Shown: positions 54,517 to 63,300 of the stretch, in pieces | How the letters are laid out: the number at the start of each line of letters is the position of its first letter | Position numbering within the stretch: the stretch's first letter is position 1 | NCBI GenBank assembly: GCA_006226425.1 | Contig: SBGX01000006.1 | Location: 1-64,000 of the forward strand | Source of the DNA: Bacteroidota bacterium | Lineage (GTDB): Bacteria > Bacteroidota > Bacteroidia > Flavobacteriales_D > Crocinitomicaceae | DNA: 64,000 bases | Direction of reading: 5' to 3' | Translations under genes and position numbers: made by a program | Notes under the pieces: model-generated | The model's input: the letters and a program-made list of their open reading frames with translations, nothing else | Told to the model about the DNA's origin: nothing | The model's database searches: none

Positions 54517-55197
54517 ATGGAAGTCAAAAAATCCCAGGAAGCAAATCTTGAGCGTTTACGAATCCCATTGTTTTTCATTGGTTTGCTCTTTATTATGAGC
54601 ATCGTGCTTGCTTCGTTCACATTCGGTACACCAGCAGGTGATGGTAATGATGGCGATCGAAATAAGCGTGCGGCCAATATCCAAACGGAAAAAATCGAGC
54701 AGGAACAGAAACAGGAAGAAGAGCCGGAACAAACTCCTCCACCTGAAATCGATATCCCGCCTCCCCCAACTGAAGAGACAGTTACTAAAGAAAACACCAA
54801 AGATACGGTGCAAAAGACCAAGGTAACGATCAAAACGACGATTCCAACAGGTCCTTTGAAACCTACAAAGGAAATTAAGGCTGAGGTGATCGAATTCCCT
54901 GATGTAGAAGCGACGTTCCCAGGTGGACCAGCTGCCATGCAGCAATGGATTGCCAAGAATGTAAAATACCCTCAAACATCTATTGAGTTGGGTGAACAAG
55001 GAAAGGTTTATGTTTCTTTTGTTGTAGAGCCTGACGGAGCAATTACAGGTGTCAAAGTGGAACGTGGGGTCTCCGATGACCTGGACCGGGAAGCAAAACG
55101 TCTGGTTCGTAACATGCCTAAATGGGTCCCTGGTGAAGCCGGAGGAAAGAAAGCCAGAACCCGTTGTCGCTTACCTATTAACTTTACATTGAATTAA
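54517..55197 (+). CDS. Energy transducer TonB
   Basis: A 226-residue protein with one N-terminal membrane helix (about 17-37), a Pro/Glu-rich periplasmic spacer (PEQTPPPEIDIPPPPTEE), and a C-terminal TonB domain (about 135-226): FPGGPAAMQQWIAKNVKYPQ, GKVYVSFVVEPDGAITGVKV, and GKKARTRCRLPINFTL. It transmits inner-membrane energy to outer-membrane receptors. ExbB/ExbD are not next to it. Many Bacteroidota have several TonB paralogues. Confidence 0.92.
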   Translation: MEVKKSQEANLERLRIPLFFIGLLFIMSIVLASFTFGTPAGDGNDGDRNKRAANIQTEKIEQEQKQEEEPEQTPPPEIDIPPPPTEETVTKENTKDTVQKTKVTIKTTIPTGPLKPTKEIKAEVIEFPDVEATFPGGPAAMQQWIAKNVKYPQTSIELGEQGKVYVSFVVEPDGAITGVKVERGVSDDLDREAKRLVRNMPKWVPGEAGGKKARTRCRLPINFTLN

Positions 55198-55215
55198 AAC
55201 TCAATTATAGCATTG

Positions 55216-55243
55216 AAACCCGTGGAAATCCACGGGTTTTTTT
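55216..55243 (+). terminator. Strong terminator after the TonB gene
   Basis: AAACCCGTGG pairs perfectly with CCACGGGTTT (10 bp, AAAT loop), followed by a T run to 55243. Confidence 0.9.
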
Positions 55244-55348
55244 GTGTCCTTTCGCTAAGCATGCTCCGAAACAATAAATTACCCTTTTTGGGGTATTTCC
55301 TGTTTAAGGCTTTTAGCTTATTTTTACCCATTCTTAATAAGGCTGCTT

Positions 55349-55582
55349 GTGAGCAAAAAATTATCTGTTTGTCAGGCTGGAGAAACCGTAGTTGTTTCCG
55401 AAGTCATTGATTCCGATTTTAAATCCCGGATTCTTGACATGGGCTTATATGTCGGAAAACAGATTCAGATTCTTTATTTTGCCCCGCTAGGAGGGCCCCT
55501 GGCTGTTAAGGTCGGTGACTATGTCCTCTCCCTTCGACGAGCAGAGGCCGCCAATGTTCTTGTCAATTCAAATCCCGACTGA
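55349..55582 (+). CDS. feoA: Ferrous iron transport protein FeoA
   Basis: A 77-residue SH3-like protein that supports FeoB in ferrous iron uptake. It begins at GTG (MSKKLSVCQAGE) and includes LDMGLYVGKQIQILYFAPLGGPLAVKVGDYVLSLRRAEA, the family core. It is separated from feoB by only two bases. feoA and feoB are separate genes here, whereas some Bacteroidota have a fused form. Confidence 0.93.
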   Translation: MSKKLSVCQAGETVVVSEVIDSDFKSRILDMGLYVGKQIQILYFAPLGGPLAVKVGDYVLSLRRAEAANVLVNSNPD

Positions 55583-55584
55583 AC

Positions 55585-57519
55585 ATGAGTCTGATCAAGA
55601 AAGTTGCCCTTCTGGGAAATCCAAATACAGGAAAGACTTCAGTCTTTAATCGCCTCACCGGCTTCAACCAACAGGTCGGAAACTTTCCTGGCGTGACCGT
55701 CGATTTAAAGCGTGGGGATCTGAAAGGACACAAGGGTGAAATCCAAATCATTGATTTTCCTGGAACCTATAGCTACTTCCCACAATCAGAAGATGAGCGG
55801 GTGGTCTATGAAGTCCTCTCAAATAATGAGCATGAGCTTTTCCCCGATCTTGCCATCGTTGTGGTGGATAGCTGCAATTTAGAACGAAACCTGTTGTTGT
55901 TTACCCAAATTTACGATTTGGGTATTCCATGTATCCTGCTATTGAACATGTGGGATGTTGCTCACCGGAAAGGAATTGAAATTGACCTGGAAAAGCTACA
56001 GGAACACTTTCCTGCTGCCAAGCTTTGTACGAGCAATGCCCGGGTCGGACTGGGAATTTCTCAGCTAACCGATAACATCGTCGAGCACACATCACGAAAT
56101 GATGCGGACGTTGACAAACCGGAAAAACATTCGGTCCCTGACAACGATGTGGAAAAGCGCTATCAACAGATTCGCGATATCCTTGATACCACTATGCGGG
56201 TGAAGCAAGCTGATCAGAAAATTCAACGGAACTGGTTGGACCGGATCAGTACACATCCCGTCTGGGGGTACGCTGTTTTTGCCTTGATCATGCTGTTGAT
56301 CTTCCAGCTCATTTTCTCCATTGCCAGTCTTCCGATGGATCTCATTGACGAAGGTTTTTCCTTTCTCTCATCCTGGACATCCGAACAGCTTCCTGCGGGT
56401 GTGTTCAACGACCTCATTAGTGGAGGAATCATTCCAGGATTAGGGGGGGTCCTTGTCTTTTTGCCTCAAATTCTGATCCTCTTCTTTTGCCTCGGTATTC
56501 TGGAAGAAAGTGGTTACCTGGCCCGTGCTGTTTTCATGATGGACCGTCTCATGCGGCCTTTCGGACTACACGGAAAAAGTGTTGTGCCACTCATTTCCAG
56601 CGTCGCCTGCGCCATTCCTGGAGTGATGGCCACCCGAACAATCCCCAATTGGAAAGAACGATTGACGACCATCATGGTCGCTCCCCTCATGAGCTGCAGT
56701 GCCCGCATTCCAGTGTATACACTTTTGATTGCATTAGTGATTCCCCGAACTTATCTTTTGGGCTTCATTAATGTCCAGGGACTTGTTTTATTTGGTCTCT
56801 ACCTCCTGGGTATAATTGCTGCACTTGCTTTTGCCTTTCTTTTCTCAAAAATCCTCAAAACCGGTGAGAAGAGCTTTTTGCTCATGGAAATTCCGGAATT
56901 TAAAGCTCCCAGGTGGGGCAATCTGTTCATTAACCTCTTTGAAAAAGCCCGCATTTTTGTGTTGGAAGCCGGAAAGGTAATTCTGATTATTTCCATTTTA
57001 CTTTGGGCGCTTGCGTCCTATGGTCCTCCTGGCAAAATGGACCAGGCGATCGCCCAGGTCGAAAACCAGAAAGCAAAACTCACGGAAGAGCAGTATCAAA
57101 AACAGTTGGAAAGTGCCAAGCTGGAAAGCTCTTATATTGGGATGATTGGAAAGGGAGTCGAGCCGATCATTCGACCACTTGGTCTCGATTGGAAAATGGG
57201 AATTGCCCTAATTACTTCCTTTGCCGCCCGGGAGGTTTTCGTTGGCTCCATGGCGACTATTTACAGTGTACATGAAGAAAACAGTCCCGGACTCATCGCT
57301 AAAATGCGCTCGGAACGTTACCCGGACGGAACTCCGGTATATACCCTTGCTTCAGGTCTTTCCCTGATGATTTTCTACGTGTTTGCCATGCAATGTATGG
57401 CGACCCTGGCTGTGGTGAAAAGAGAAACAAAATCCTGGAAATGGCCCCTCATCCAGTTGACTTATATGGGGGTTCTTGCTTATCTTTCCAGTCTGATCAC
57501 TTATCAAATACTCAGTTAA
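55585..57519 (+). CDS. feoB: Ferrous iron transporter FeoB
   Basis: A 644-residue inner-membrane transporter. The N-terminal G domain has GNPNTGKTS (G1), DFPGTYSY (G3) and LNMWD (G4). The membrane part has the two Gate motifs with conserved Cys: VACAIPGVMATRTI and PLMSCSARIPVY, where the Cys residues are proposed to coordinate Fe2+. It is shorter than Escherichia coli FeoB (773 residues). Its stop overlaps the start of the Cys-rich gene by one base (TAATG). Confidence 0.95.
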   Translation: MSLIKKVALLGNPNTGKTSVFNRLTGFNQQVGNFPGVTVDLKRGDLKGHKGEIQIIDFPGTYSYFPQSEDERVVYEVLSNNEHELFPDLAIVVVDSCNLERNLLLFTQIYDLGIPCILLLNMWDVAHRKGIEIDLEKLQEHFPAAKLCTSNARVGLGISQLTDNIVEHTSRNDADVDKPEKHSVPDNDVEKRYQQIRDILDTTMRVKQADQKIQRNWLDRISTHPVWGYAVFALIMLLIFQLIFSIASLPMDLIDEGFSFLSSWTSEQLPAGVFNDLISGGIIPGLGGVLVFLPQILILFFCLGILEESGYLARAVFMMDRLMRPFGLHGKSVVPLISSVACAIPGVMATRTIPNWKERLTTIMVAPLMSCSARIPVYTLLIALVIPRTYLLGFINVQGLVLFGLYLLGIIAALAFAFLFSKILKTGEKSFLLMEIPEFKAPRWGNLFINLFEKARIFVLEAGKVILIISILLWALASYGPPGKMDQAIAQVENQKAKLTEEQYQKQLESAKLESSYIGMIGKGVEPIIRPLGLDWKMGIALITSFAAREVFVGSMATIYSVHEENSPGLIAKMRSERYPDGTPVYTLASGLSLMIFYVFAMQCMATLAVVKRETKSWKWPLIQLTYMGVLAYLSSLITYQILS

Positions 57520-57677
57520 TGCAGGAAATTCTGGTTTTTCTATTGGTCGGCCTGGCTGCTTCATACGTTCTTTTCAGAGCGTATCGCACCTTCTTTGCTC
57601 CTGATAAAAACAGTTGTGAAAGCTGTTCTTTATCCGGAAAGCAGCACCAGACAAAAGAGCATAAAAAAGCCCCCTGA
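57519..57677 (+). CDS. FeoB-associated Cys-rich membrane peptide
   Basis: A 52-residue peptide: one membrane helix (ILVFLLVGLAASYVLFRAY), then a short tail with NSCESCSLSGK, whose CxxC could bind Fe2+. This pattern and position match the FeoB-associated Cys-rich peptide family found next to feoB in Bacteroidota and Firmicutes; it may act like FeoC. Its start overlaps the feoB stop and the terminator begins before its stop codon. Confidence 0.82.
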   Translation: MQEILVFLLVGLAASYVLFRAYRTFFAPDKNSCESCSLSGKQHQTKEHKKAP

Positions 57678-57694
57678 ATCAGGAGGCCCTTTTT
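57669..57694. terminator. Bidirectional terminator at the end of the feo operon
   Basis: A GCC-C-CCT stem pairs with AGG-A-GGC (57669-57687, one mismatch), with T-rich tracts on both strands. It ends the feo operon and the convergent minus-strand gene, and overlaps the last codons of the Cys-rich peptide gene. Confidence 0.7.
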
Positions 57695-57708
57695 ATTTCT
57701 TCGAAAAT

Positions 57709-58068
57709 CTAGTACAATTCTCTTTTCAATGCCGAGCGATAATCCTTGATCTCTTCGCGGTTGATTTTGTGATCTGCGTTTTTCAAAAGAGTCAACAAGT
57801 ATAATAAGTTGTCCTTGTCTTCAATCTCAATTGGATATTCATTTCCTTCATCATCCTCTTCATATTGACCCTGAACATCAAAGGATTCATTTTCCCCGAT
57901 ATATTCGTACATAAATCGCAGAATCTTTGTTACCAGTGGGTCTTCTTCTTTCAGGGCAAACTCGCGCAACTCTTTCAGGTCATCGACGATTCCTTTTGCT
58001 TTCAGGCCCTTTTTCTCTACCTTTTCAATCAGGGCATCCAACTTTGTATTTGCTTCTGCTATTCTCAT
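57709..58068 (-). CDS. Conserved acidic helical protein, unknown function
   Basis: A 119-residue soluble protein, very rich in Glu, Lys and Asp, with two helical segments (about 5-55 and 83-119) joined by an acidic stretch (YEEDDEGNEYPIEIEDKD). No motif or family I can name. It has its own promoter and a shared terminator, so it is transcribed alone. Confidence 0.7.
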   Translation of the reverse strand: MRIAEANTKLDALIEKVEKKGLKAKGIVDDLKELREFALKEEDPLVTKILRFMYEYIGENESFDVQGQYEEDDEGNEYPIEIEDKDNLLYLLTLLKNADHKINREEIKDYRSALKRELY

Positions 58069-58121
58069 CGTGTCTTCTCTTTTTATAGTCCTTTTAAAGC
58101 CTTTCTCGGGCTTCCAGCACG

Positions 58122-58154
58122 CAAAGGTAGCTATTTTTTTAATTGGTTTGGCAA
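58122..58154 (-). promoter_or_regulatory. Promoter of the acidic protein gene
   Basis: On the minus strand TACCTTTG (58122-58129) matches the -7 consensus, with TTGC about 22 bases upstream as a weak -33 element. Confidence 0.45.
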
Positions 58155-58171
58155 TGCTCTTCCGGCTTCTA

Positions 58172-58777
58172 TCAATTCCCCTCCGACTCCTCTTTTTCCA
58201 GGCCTCTCTTTTTCAATTCCCGATCTATTTTTTCCAATTCTTCATAGAAGGAAAGTCCGTAAGCGCGGATGATCGGCTCTTTCAAGAAACGGTATACCGG
58301 AACCTCCAATTCCTCACCACAGGCACATGCCGGACGACAGATGTCCCACTTGTCATACTGCAGAGCTTTGAACTTGGGGTACCTTTTCTCCCGAATCGGG
58401 TAAAGGTGACAAGAAATTGGTTTCAACAGTTTCGACTTCCCCTCCCGGTGTGCTTGTTCTATCGCACATTTTGTAATGCCTTTCTCATCAAAAAAAACAA
58501 ATGCGCATTCCTTGTTATTGACGAGTGTTGTTACTGGTTCATTGTCCCAGTCCATATAAAAAACTCCCTGCTCTCTGATTGCTTCAATCCCTTCCGGCCT
58601 CATATAGCTTTCTATCTGTTCCAAATCTTCTTCAATCAAATCAATTTCATGCGGTTCAAGGGGGGCTCCCGAATCTCCTTCAATACAACAAATTCCTTTG
58701 CAGGCTCCCAAATCACATACGAACTTCTTCTCCAGAATTTCGAGTGAAACAACTTTATCTTCTACTTCAATTAACAT
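58172..58777 (-). CDS. DUF3109-family Cys-rich protein
   Basis: A 201-residue protein that fits the DUF3109 pattern: FVCDLGACKGICCIEGDSGAPLEPHE near the start, YMDWDNEPVTTLVNNKECAFVFFDEKGITKCAIE in the middle, KPISCHLYPIR, and WDICRPACACGEE. The Cys clusters look like a metal-binding (iron-sulfur or zinc) site. Function unknown. It is 12 bases after the HAD phosphatase gene and probably the last gene of the cyclase operon. Confidence 0.87.
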   Translation of the reverse strand: MLIEVEDKVVSLEILEKKFVCDLGACKGICCIEGDSGAPLEPHEIDLIEEDLEQIESYMRPEGIEAIREQGVFYMDWDNEPVTTLVNNKECAFVFFDEKGITKCAIEQAHREGKSKLLKPISCHLYPIREKRYPKFKALQYDKWDICRPACACGEELEVPVYRFLKEPIIRAYGLSFYEELEKIDRELKKRGLEKEESEGN

Positions 58778-58789
58778 CTTATTCAGTCT

Positions 58790-59446
58790 CTATTTCCATG
58801 TCGCGATCAACTCATTCAGGTCTTCTCTTCGCACATCTGCTAAAATCAATCTGGGGTCTGGTTCATGTGTTTTTTCTGGGATACAAACCACTGTCATCCT
58901 GGCCGCTTTTCCTGCAATAACTCCGTTCAAACTATCTTCGATGACCAGGCAATTTATCGGTTTCACACCGATTTCCTGAGCCGTGTGAAGGTAAACATCC
59001 GGATGTGGTTTTCCAAATCGTTCTTTCTCGGCAGAATGTGTCAGATCAAAATAATCTCCTATTTCCAGCACTTCCAATACGGCATCAATCAACACTTGAT
59101 AGGAGGATGTCGCTAGTGCAAGCTTCATTCCCTGCTCTTTAAAAAAAGTCAAACTCTCCCGAACTCCAGGTAAACAGGACCCATGTGCCTTAATCAGTTG
59201 AACCATCTCCTCTAGAATGAGATTCAATACTTCTTTCGGGCCGACTCCCTCCCAGGGCTTTCGATCGTACCAGTAATTAATGACTTCATCCAACCTCAGA
59301 CCAACCGTTTGCTCAAAATCCTTTTTCTTCAAGTCACAGCCCTGTTCTTTGAATACTTTTTCCATCGCTATCTTCCACAAGGGTTCCGAGTCGATCAAAA
59401 CCCCATCCATGTCATAAATCACTGCTTTGATTTCTTCCTGCTTCAT
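58790..59446 (-). CDS. HAD-superfamily phosphatase
   Basis: A 218-residue enzyme of the HAD subfamily IA, close to beta-phosphoglucomutase and hexitol phosphatases. It has YDMDGVLIDSEPLW (motif I, nucleophile Asp about 11), LALATSSY (motif II), GKPHPDVYL with the conserved Lys (motif III) and VIEDSLNGV (motif IV). Probably acts on a sugar phosphate; the exact substrate is not evident. Its start overlaps the upstream stop by four bases (ATGA). Confidence 0.9.
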   Translation of the reverse strand: MKQEEIKAVIYDMDGVLIDSEPLWKIAMEKVFKEQGCDLKKKDFEQTVGLRLDEVINYWYDRKPWEGVGPKEVLNLILEEMVQLIKAHGSCLPGVRESLTFFKEQGMKLALATSSYQVLIDAVLEVLEIGDYFDLTHSAEKERFGKPHPDVYLHTAQEIGVKPINCLVIEDSLNGVIAGKAARMTVVCIPEKTHEPDPRLILADVRREDLNELIATWK

Positions 59447-60321
59447 TTGATTCTCATTCGATATAATTTTCCTCCTCCCAATATCGGTGCTTTCTCATCA
59501 CTCAGAAAAAACCCGTTTTCCACGTGCACAATTGCTTCTTTTTGTGTCCAGTTTTTGAACTTGATATACTTTTCTTCGGCAAAGCTCCTTCCTCCATCTC
59601 GTTTCAAGGCAAAAATACCTTTGTAAGTAAGTAAAAAAATCTTGTCGCCGTCCTTACATGCTCCGGTAACAGCATGCCTATTTGTTCTTTTTCCTCCTAA
59701 ATCAAGTCTTTGAAACACCTCGGCCGATTGGTTGTCTGACTCCAAAGACAATTTGTAAACATAACTCAATCCATCATAAGGCTTACTGCGACACTTGGTG
59801 AAAATCCACAATGAATCATTCAGATAAATCATTGCTTCCGCGTCAAAATGCAGGTCCTTATTTTCCGGCGGATACGCTTGTTGGTCGGCATACCGGAAAC
59901 GGATCTTTTCGGCGGTTACTTCCTTTGAAGCGATCACCGAATCCGCAGACACCCGATAAATACAAAGATCTTTTCGCTGATTCCCATTGTTTCCAATATC
60001 TCCAATGAATAGTGTTCCTGTTTTTTCGTCCAGGGCCAAATCTTCCCAATCCCGATTGGTGGCATTCCGAAGCTGAACGGTCTTTGTGATTTCTCCCCGA
60101 AGATTAAGCACATATAGAATTGCCTGGTCTCCGCTGTCATTATGCGCTATCAGATGGTTCTTCCAATAGACAAGCCCTGAAATCTCATGCAGGCTGTCTG
60201 AGAGGAAAAAACTTTCTTCGATTTTCAGCTGTTGCGCCGTCACTTTCACCCAGAACAAACTACAAAGGGCCAGGATCAGGGGACCCTTTCTCCTCTTAAT
60301 CCTTGTAATCATTCTTTTCAA
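59443..60321 (-). CDS. Exported beta-propeller-like protein
   Basis: A 292-residue protein with an N-terminal signal or membrane anchor (LILALCSLFWVKVTAQ). The rest consists of repeating short strands such as EISGLVYWKNHLIAHNDSGDQ, NRDWEDLALDEKTGTLFIGDIGNN and FDAEAMIYLNDSLWIFTK, suggesting a beta-propeller with DxxG-type turns. It may be a calcium-dependent hydrolase or binding protein of the SMP-30 or phytase-like kind, but key residues are not certain. Its start lies inside the end of the cyclase gene (26-bp overlap), so it is co-transcribed. Confidence 0.65.
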   Translation of the reverse strand: MKRMITRIKRRKGPLILALCSLFWVKVTAQQLKIEESFFLSDSLHEISGLVYWKNHLIAHNDSGDQAILYVLNLRGEITKTVQLRNATNRDWEDLALDEKTGTLFIGDIGNNGNQRKDLCIYRVSADSVIASKEVTAEKIRFRYADQQAYPPENKDLHFDAEAMIYLNDSLWIFTKCRSKPYDGLSYVYKLSLESDNQSAEVFQRLDLGGKRTNRHAVTGACKDGDKIFLLTYKGIFALKRDGGRSFAEEKYIKFKNWTQKEAIVHVENGFFLSDEKAPILGGGKLYRMRIK

Positions 60322-63300
60322 GACGATCCTTTATGTCCTGCAAGTTTTGTTCTTTTTTGGCCTGTCTAGTTTGAATCGCTGTTTCCGTAAAATACTTGTG
60401 ATTGGTCAGGAACATCACCTGGATTTCATCCCATTTTCGATCACTGTCTATTTTTCCGTGCTCTCTCAATTCCCGTCGCAGTTTATCGGCAATCTCATGA
60501 AAGTCATCTCTACCCAGGTAATCCAAATCGGCATCACAAATGATCTCTTCCAGTTTGCTTTTGGGCTTATGTGGTATTTCCGTCACGTAAATAAGCTCCC
60601 GGATTCGTTCAATATGCTCGTCCGTATAACCGTACTTTGGCAAAATCTCTCCCGCCATCCGTGCACCAACCGGTTCATTTTTATCGTAGATCTCCACGAA
60701 TCCGGCATCATGGTAGGTGGCCGCCGACTTGAGTAAGAATAAGCCTTCATCGGTCACCCCCTCTAAGAGCGCCAGTCGCTCAACCGCCCGACAGACATCC
60801 TTGGTATGGGCAATACTATGATAATGCAACTTCGGTGATAATTTCTTTTCCAAAAGCTTCATGATGTGACGTTCTGCCTTATAGTAGTTAATGCTACTGT
60901 AATGATGCAGGTTTACAATCTGATGGAAGCGATCATTCGGGTACAGGCCTTTTCCATCGACCGAAAGTTCCGGTTTAATTCCATCGACCGTGTACATGTC
61001 GATCAGTCCTTTACTTTTAGATTTTACTTTTCCTTTAAAGGTGCATGAGAAATAGGGTTCAACATACACGAAAGTTTGTCCAGAAACCGTCACTTTTCCA
61101 GGCTCACCTAACATCTCCATTCGTTGGGCCTGATTCACCGTTGCCCCCCAGATATCATAAGCTAGTTTTTCAGAACCGATGACCCCTGCCGTCACCTCTC
61201 CCGTATTAATCCCTAGACGCAATTCCCAAACTATTCTTCCCGATTGGCGTGCTTCCTGCCGCATGATGTCCATGCTTTCCTGAATTTGCAGGGCTGCCAA
61301 ACAGGCATCGATCGGATTCGTGTTATTTCGCACCGGAACTCCTCCGGCACACATGTATGCATCCCCAATCGTTTTGATTTTCTCCAGGTTATTCCGAACG
61401 ATGATCTCGTCAAATTTTCTGAAATAGATGTCCAACTCACTGACCAGGTCAGAAGGACTCATTTTTTCCGCTATTTTGGTAAACCCAACGAAATCCGTAA
61501 AGAGCACGGATACCGTTTTATAGGCCCGAGCCGAAGCCTTTCCTTTGGTTTTTAATTCCTGATAAGTGGACTCTGGAATAATGTTCTTGAGTAATTTTTC
61601 TGTTTTTTCTTTCTCCACTTCCAATAGCCTTTTTTGTTCTTCGAGTCGGTTTTTCTTTTCTTCAATCGTTTCTTTCTGTTTCTCGATCTTAATATTCTGC
61701 TCCCTGATTTCCCGGGTTCGTTCCGCAATTTTCATCTCCAAAAGGACCTGTTCCCTACGCTCTTCTTCGATTCGTTTCCGGGCGACAACGATGATGAACA
61801 GGGCCACAATCACAGCAACTACCACCCAAAATCCAACTGTTCGCCAAAAAGGAGCGGCCAGACTGATCTCTATTTGCGCCGGCACCGGATTCCATTCTCC
61901 AGCCCCTGTCCGGGCATAAACTTTCAGCTTGTAATCTCCTGGCTGGAGTGAGTTAAAGTGGATCTGATTCGTATTTCCAATCTCAATTTCTCCTTCGTCC
62001 GACCCCTCCAGAATGTACTTGTAGTTTACCAGGTCTGGATTGCTCAGATCCTGAACCATGAAGCGAATGGTAAAGCTCCTCTGTCGGTAATTGAGCTCTA
62101 TTCGCTTGGTTTCGGAAATGCTCCGGCTCAACAACTTGTCTGTGTCTCCCGGACGAATCCAATTTTCGTCCAGTTTAAATTTCGTGAACACAATCCGTGT
62201 GTACTTGCTCTTATTTTGAAGGCTTCCCGGATCGAAATAATTGTATCCATTGATGTTCCCAAAATACAGGAAGCCATTGGCTGACCTTAGGTAGGCTCCC
62301 TGGTTGTATTCGTTTGCCGCGAGACGGTCCAAAGCAGCATGATTAACTATTTTCCGCTCCTGAAGATCAAATCGGGCTATCCCTTTATTTGTACTTAACC
62401 AAAGTGCTTTGTTCTTGTCTGCCAAAATCCCGTACACCACATTATTCGGAAGTCCGTTTTTCTTGTTATAAATGTGTGCTTTCCGTGATTCGAGGTCTAG
62501 CTGAATCATCCCTGAACCCATGGTTCCCATCCAAAAGGTTCGCTCGTCGGACTGATAAATGGTCGTGATATAATTTCTGGACAACAATCTGATCGTCTCG
62601 TTATATTTATATGGGACGATGGCTACACTTCCATCCCGCTCCTCCAGTACATTCAGTCCACCAACACTGGTTGTAAACCACACCCGGCCCCGTTTGTCCT
62701 TAAAGGCAAAACGACAAGCCCCGGCGCTAATGGTTCCGGAAGCATTCACTGGATTGTGTTCGAAAGGCTGTACACTTCCTTTTTCATGGTCGTACAACAG
62801 CACTCCTCCTTTGGTTGCCAGAAAGTATTTCTTTTCTTTCCAGTGTACGATGTAATACGTCCGTTCAAAATTGGCCGGATTGGCTAAACCCTCGTAATTC
62901 AGCTTTTCATAGCGATACCTGTTTGGAGATTCAATACGGAGGATCTGTAGTCCCTCGGTAGTTCCAACCAGCAGCTCTTTTTCACTGATCACATGAAGAC
63001 TCAAAATGGCCGTTTCAACCGAGCCTTCGTGCTGATCTCCATCGAATCCATTTCGAAAGAACTGATCAAACCTGGCATGTTTATGGTCATATCTCGAAAC
63101 GGCATTGTCCGTCCCGATGAACAAATAGTTTGCTTCCTTGTCTTCGGCAAAGCACCAAACTCCAGGCGAGGGAATGCCTTGAGACAAACTACCACTTGGC
63201 CCTACACTGAAAAATCCATTGTTATATGGGCTGAAGCTACTAATTCCTCGTTCGGTAGCCACCCAAAAAGTGCCACTCTTATCCTTGAAAATGGCGTTGA

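Noticed and set aside
54492-54956. A Ser/Gly-rich minus-strand frame opposite the TonB gene
   Set aside because: It mirrors the Glu/Pro-rich TonB spacer; no start signal or homology is visible.
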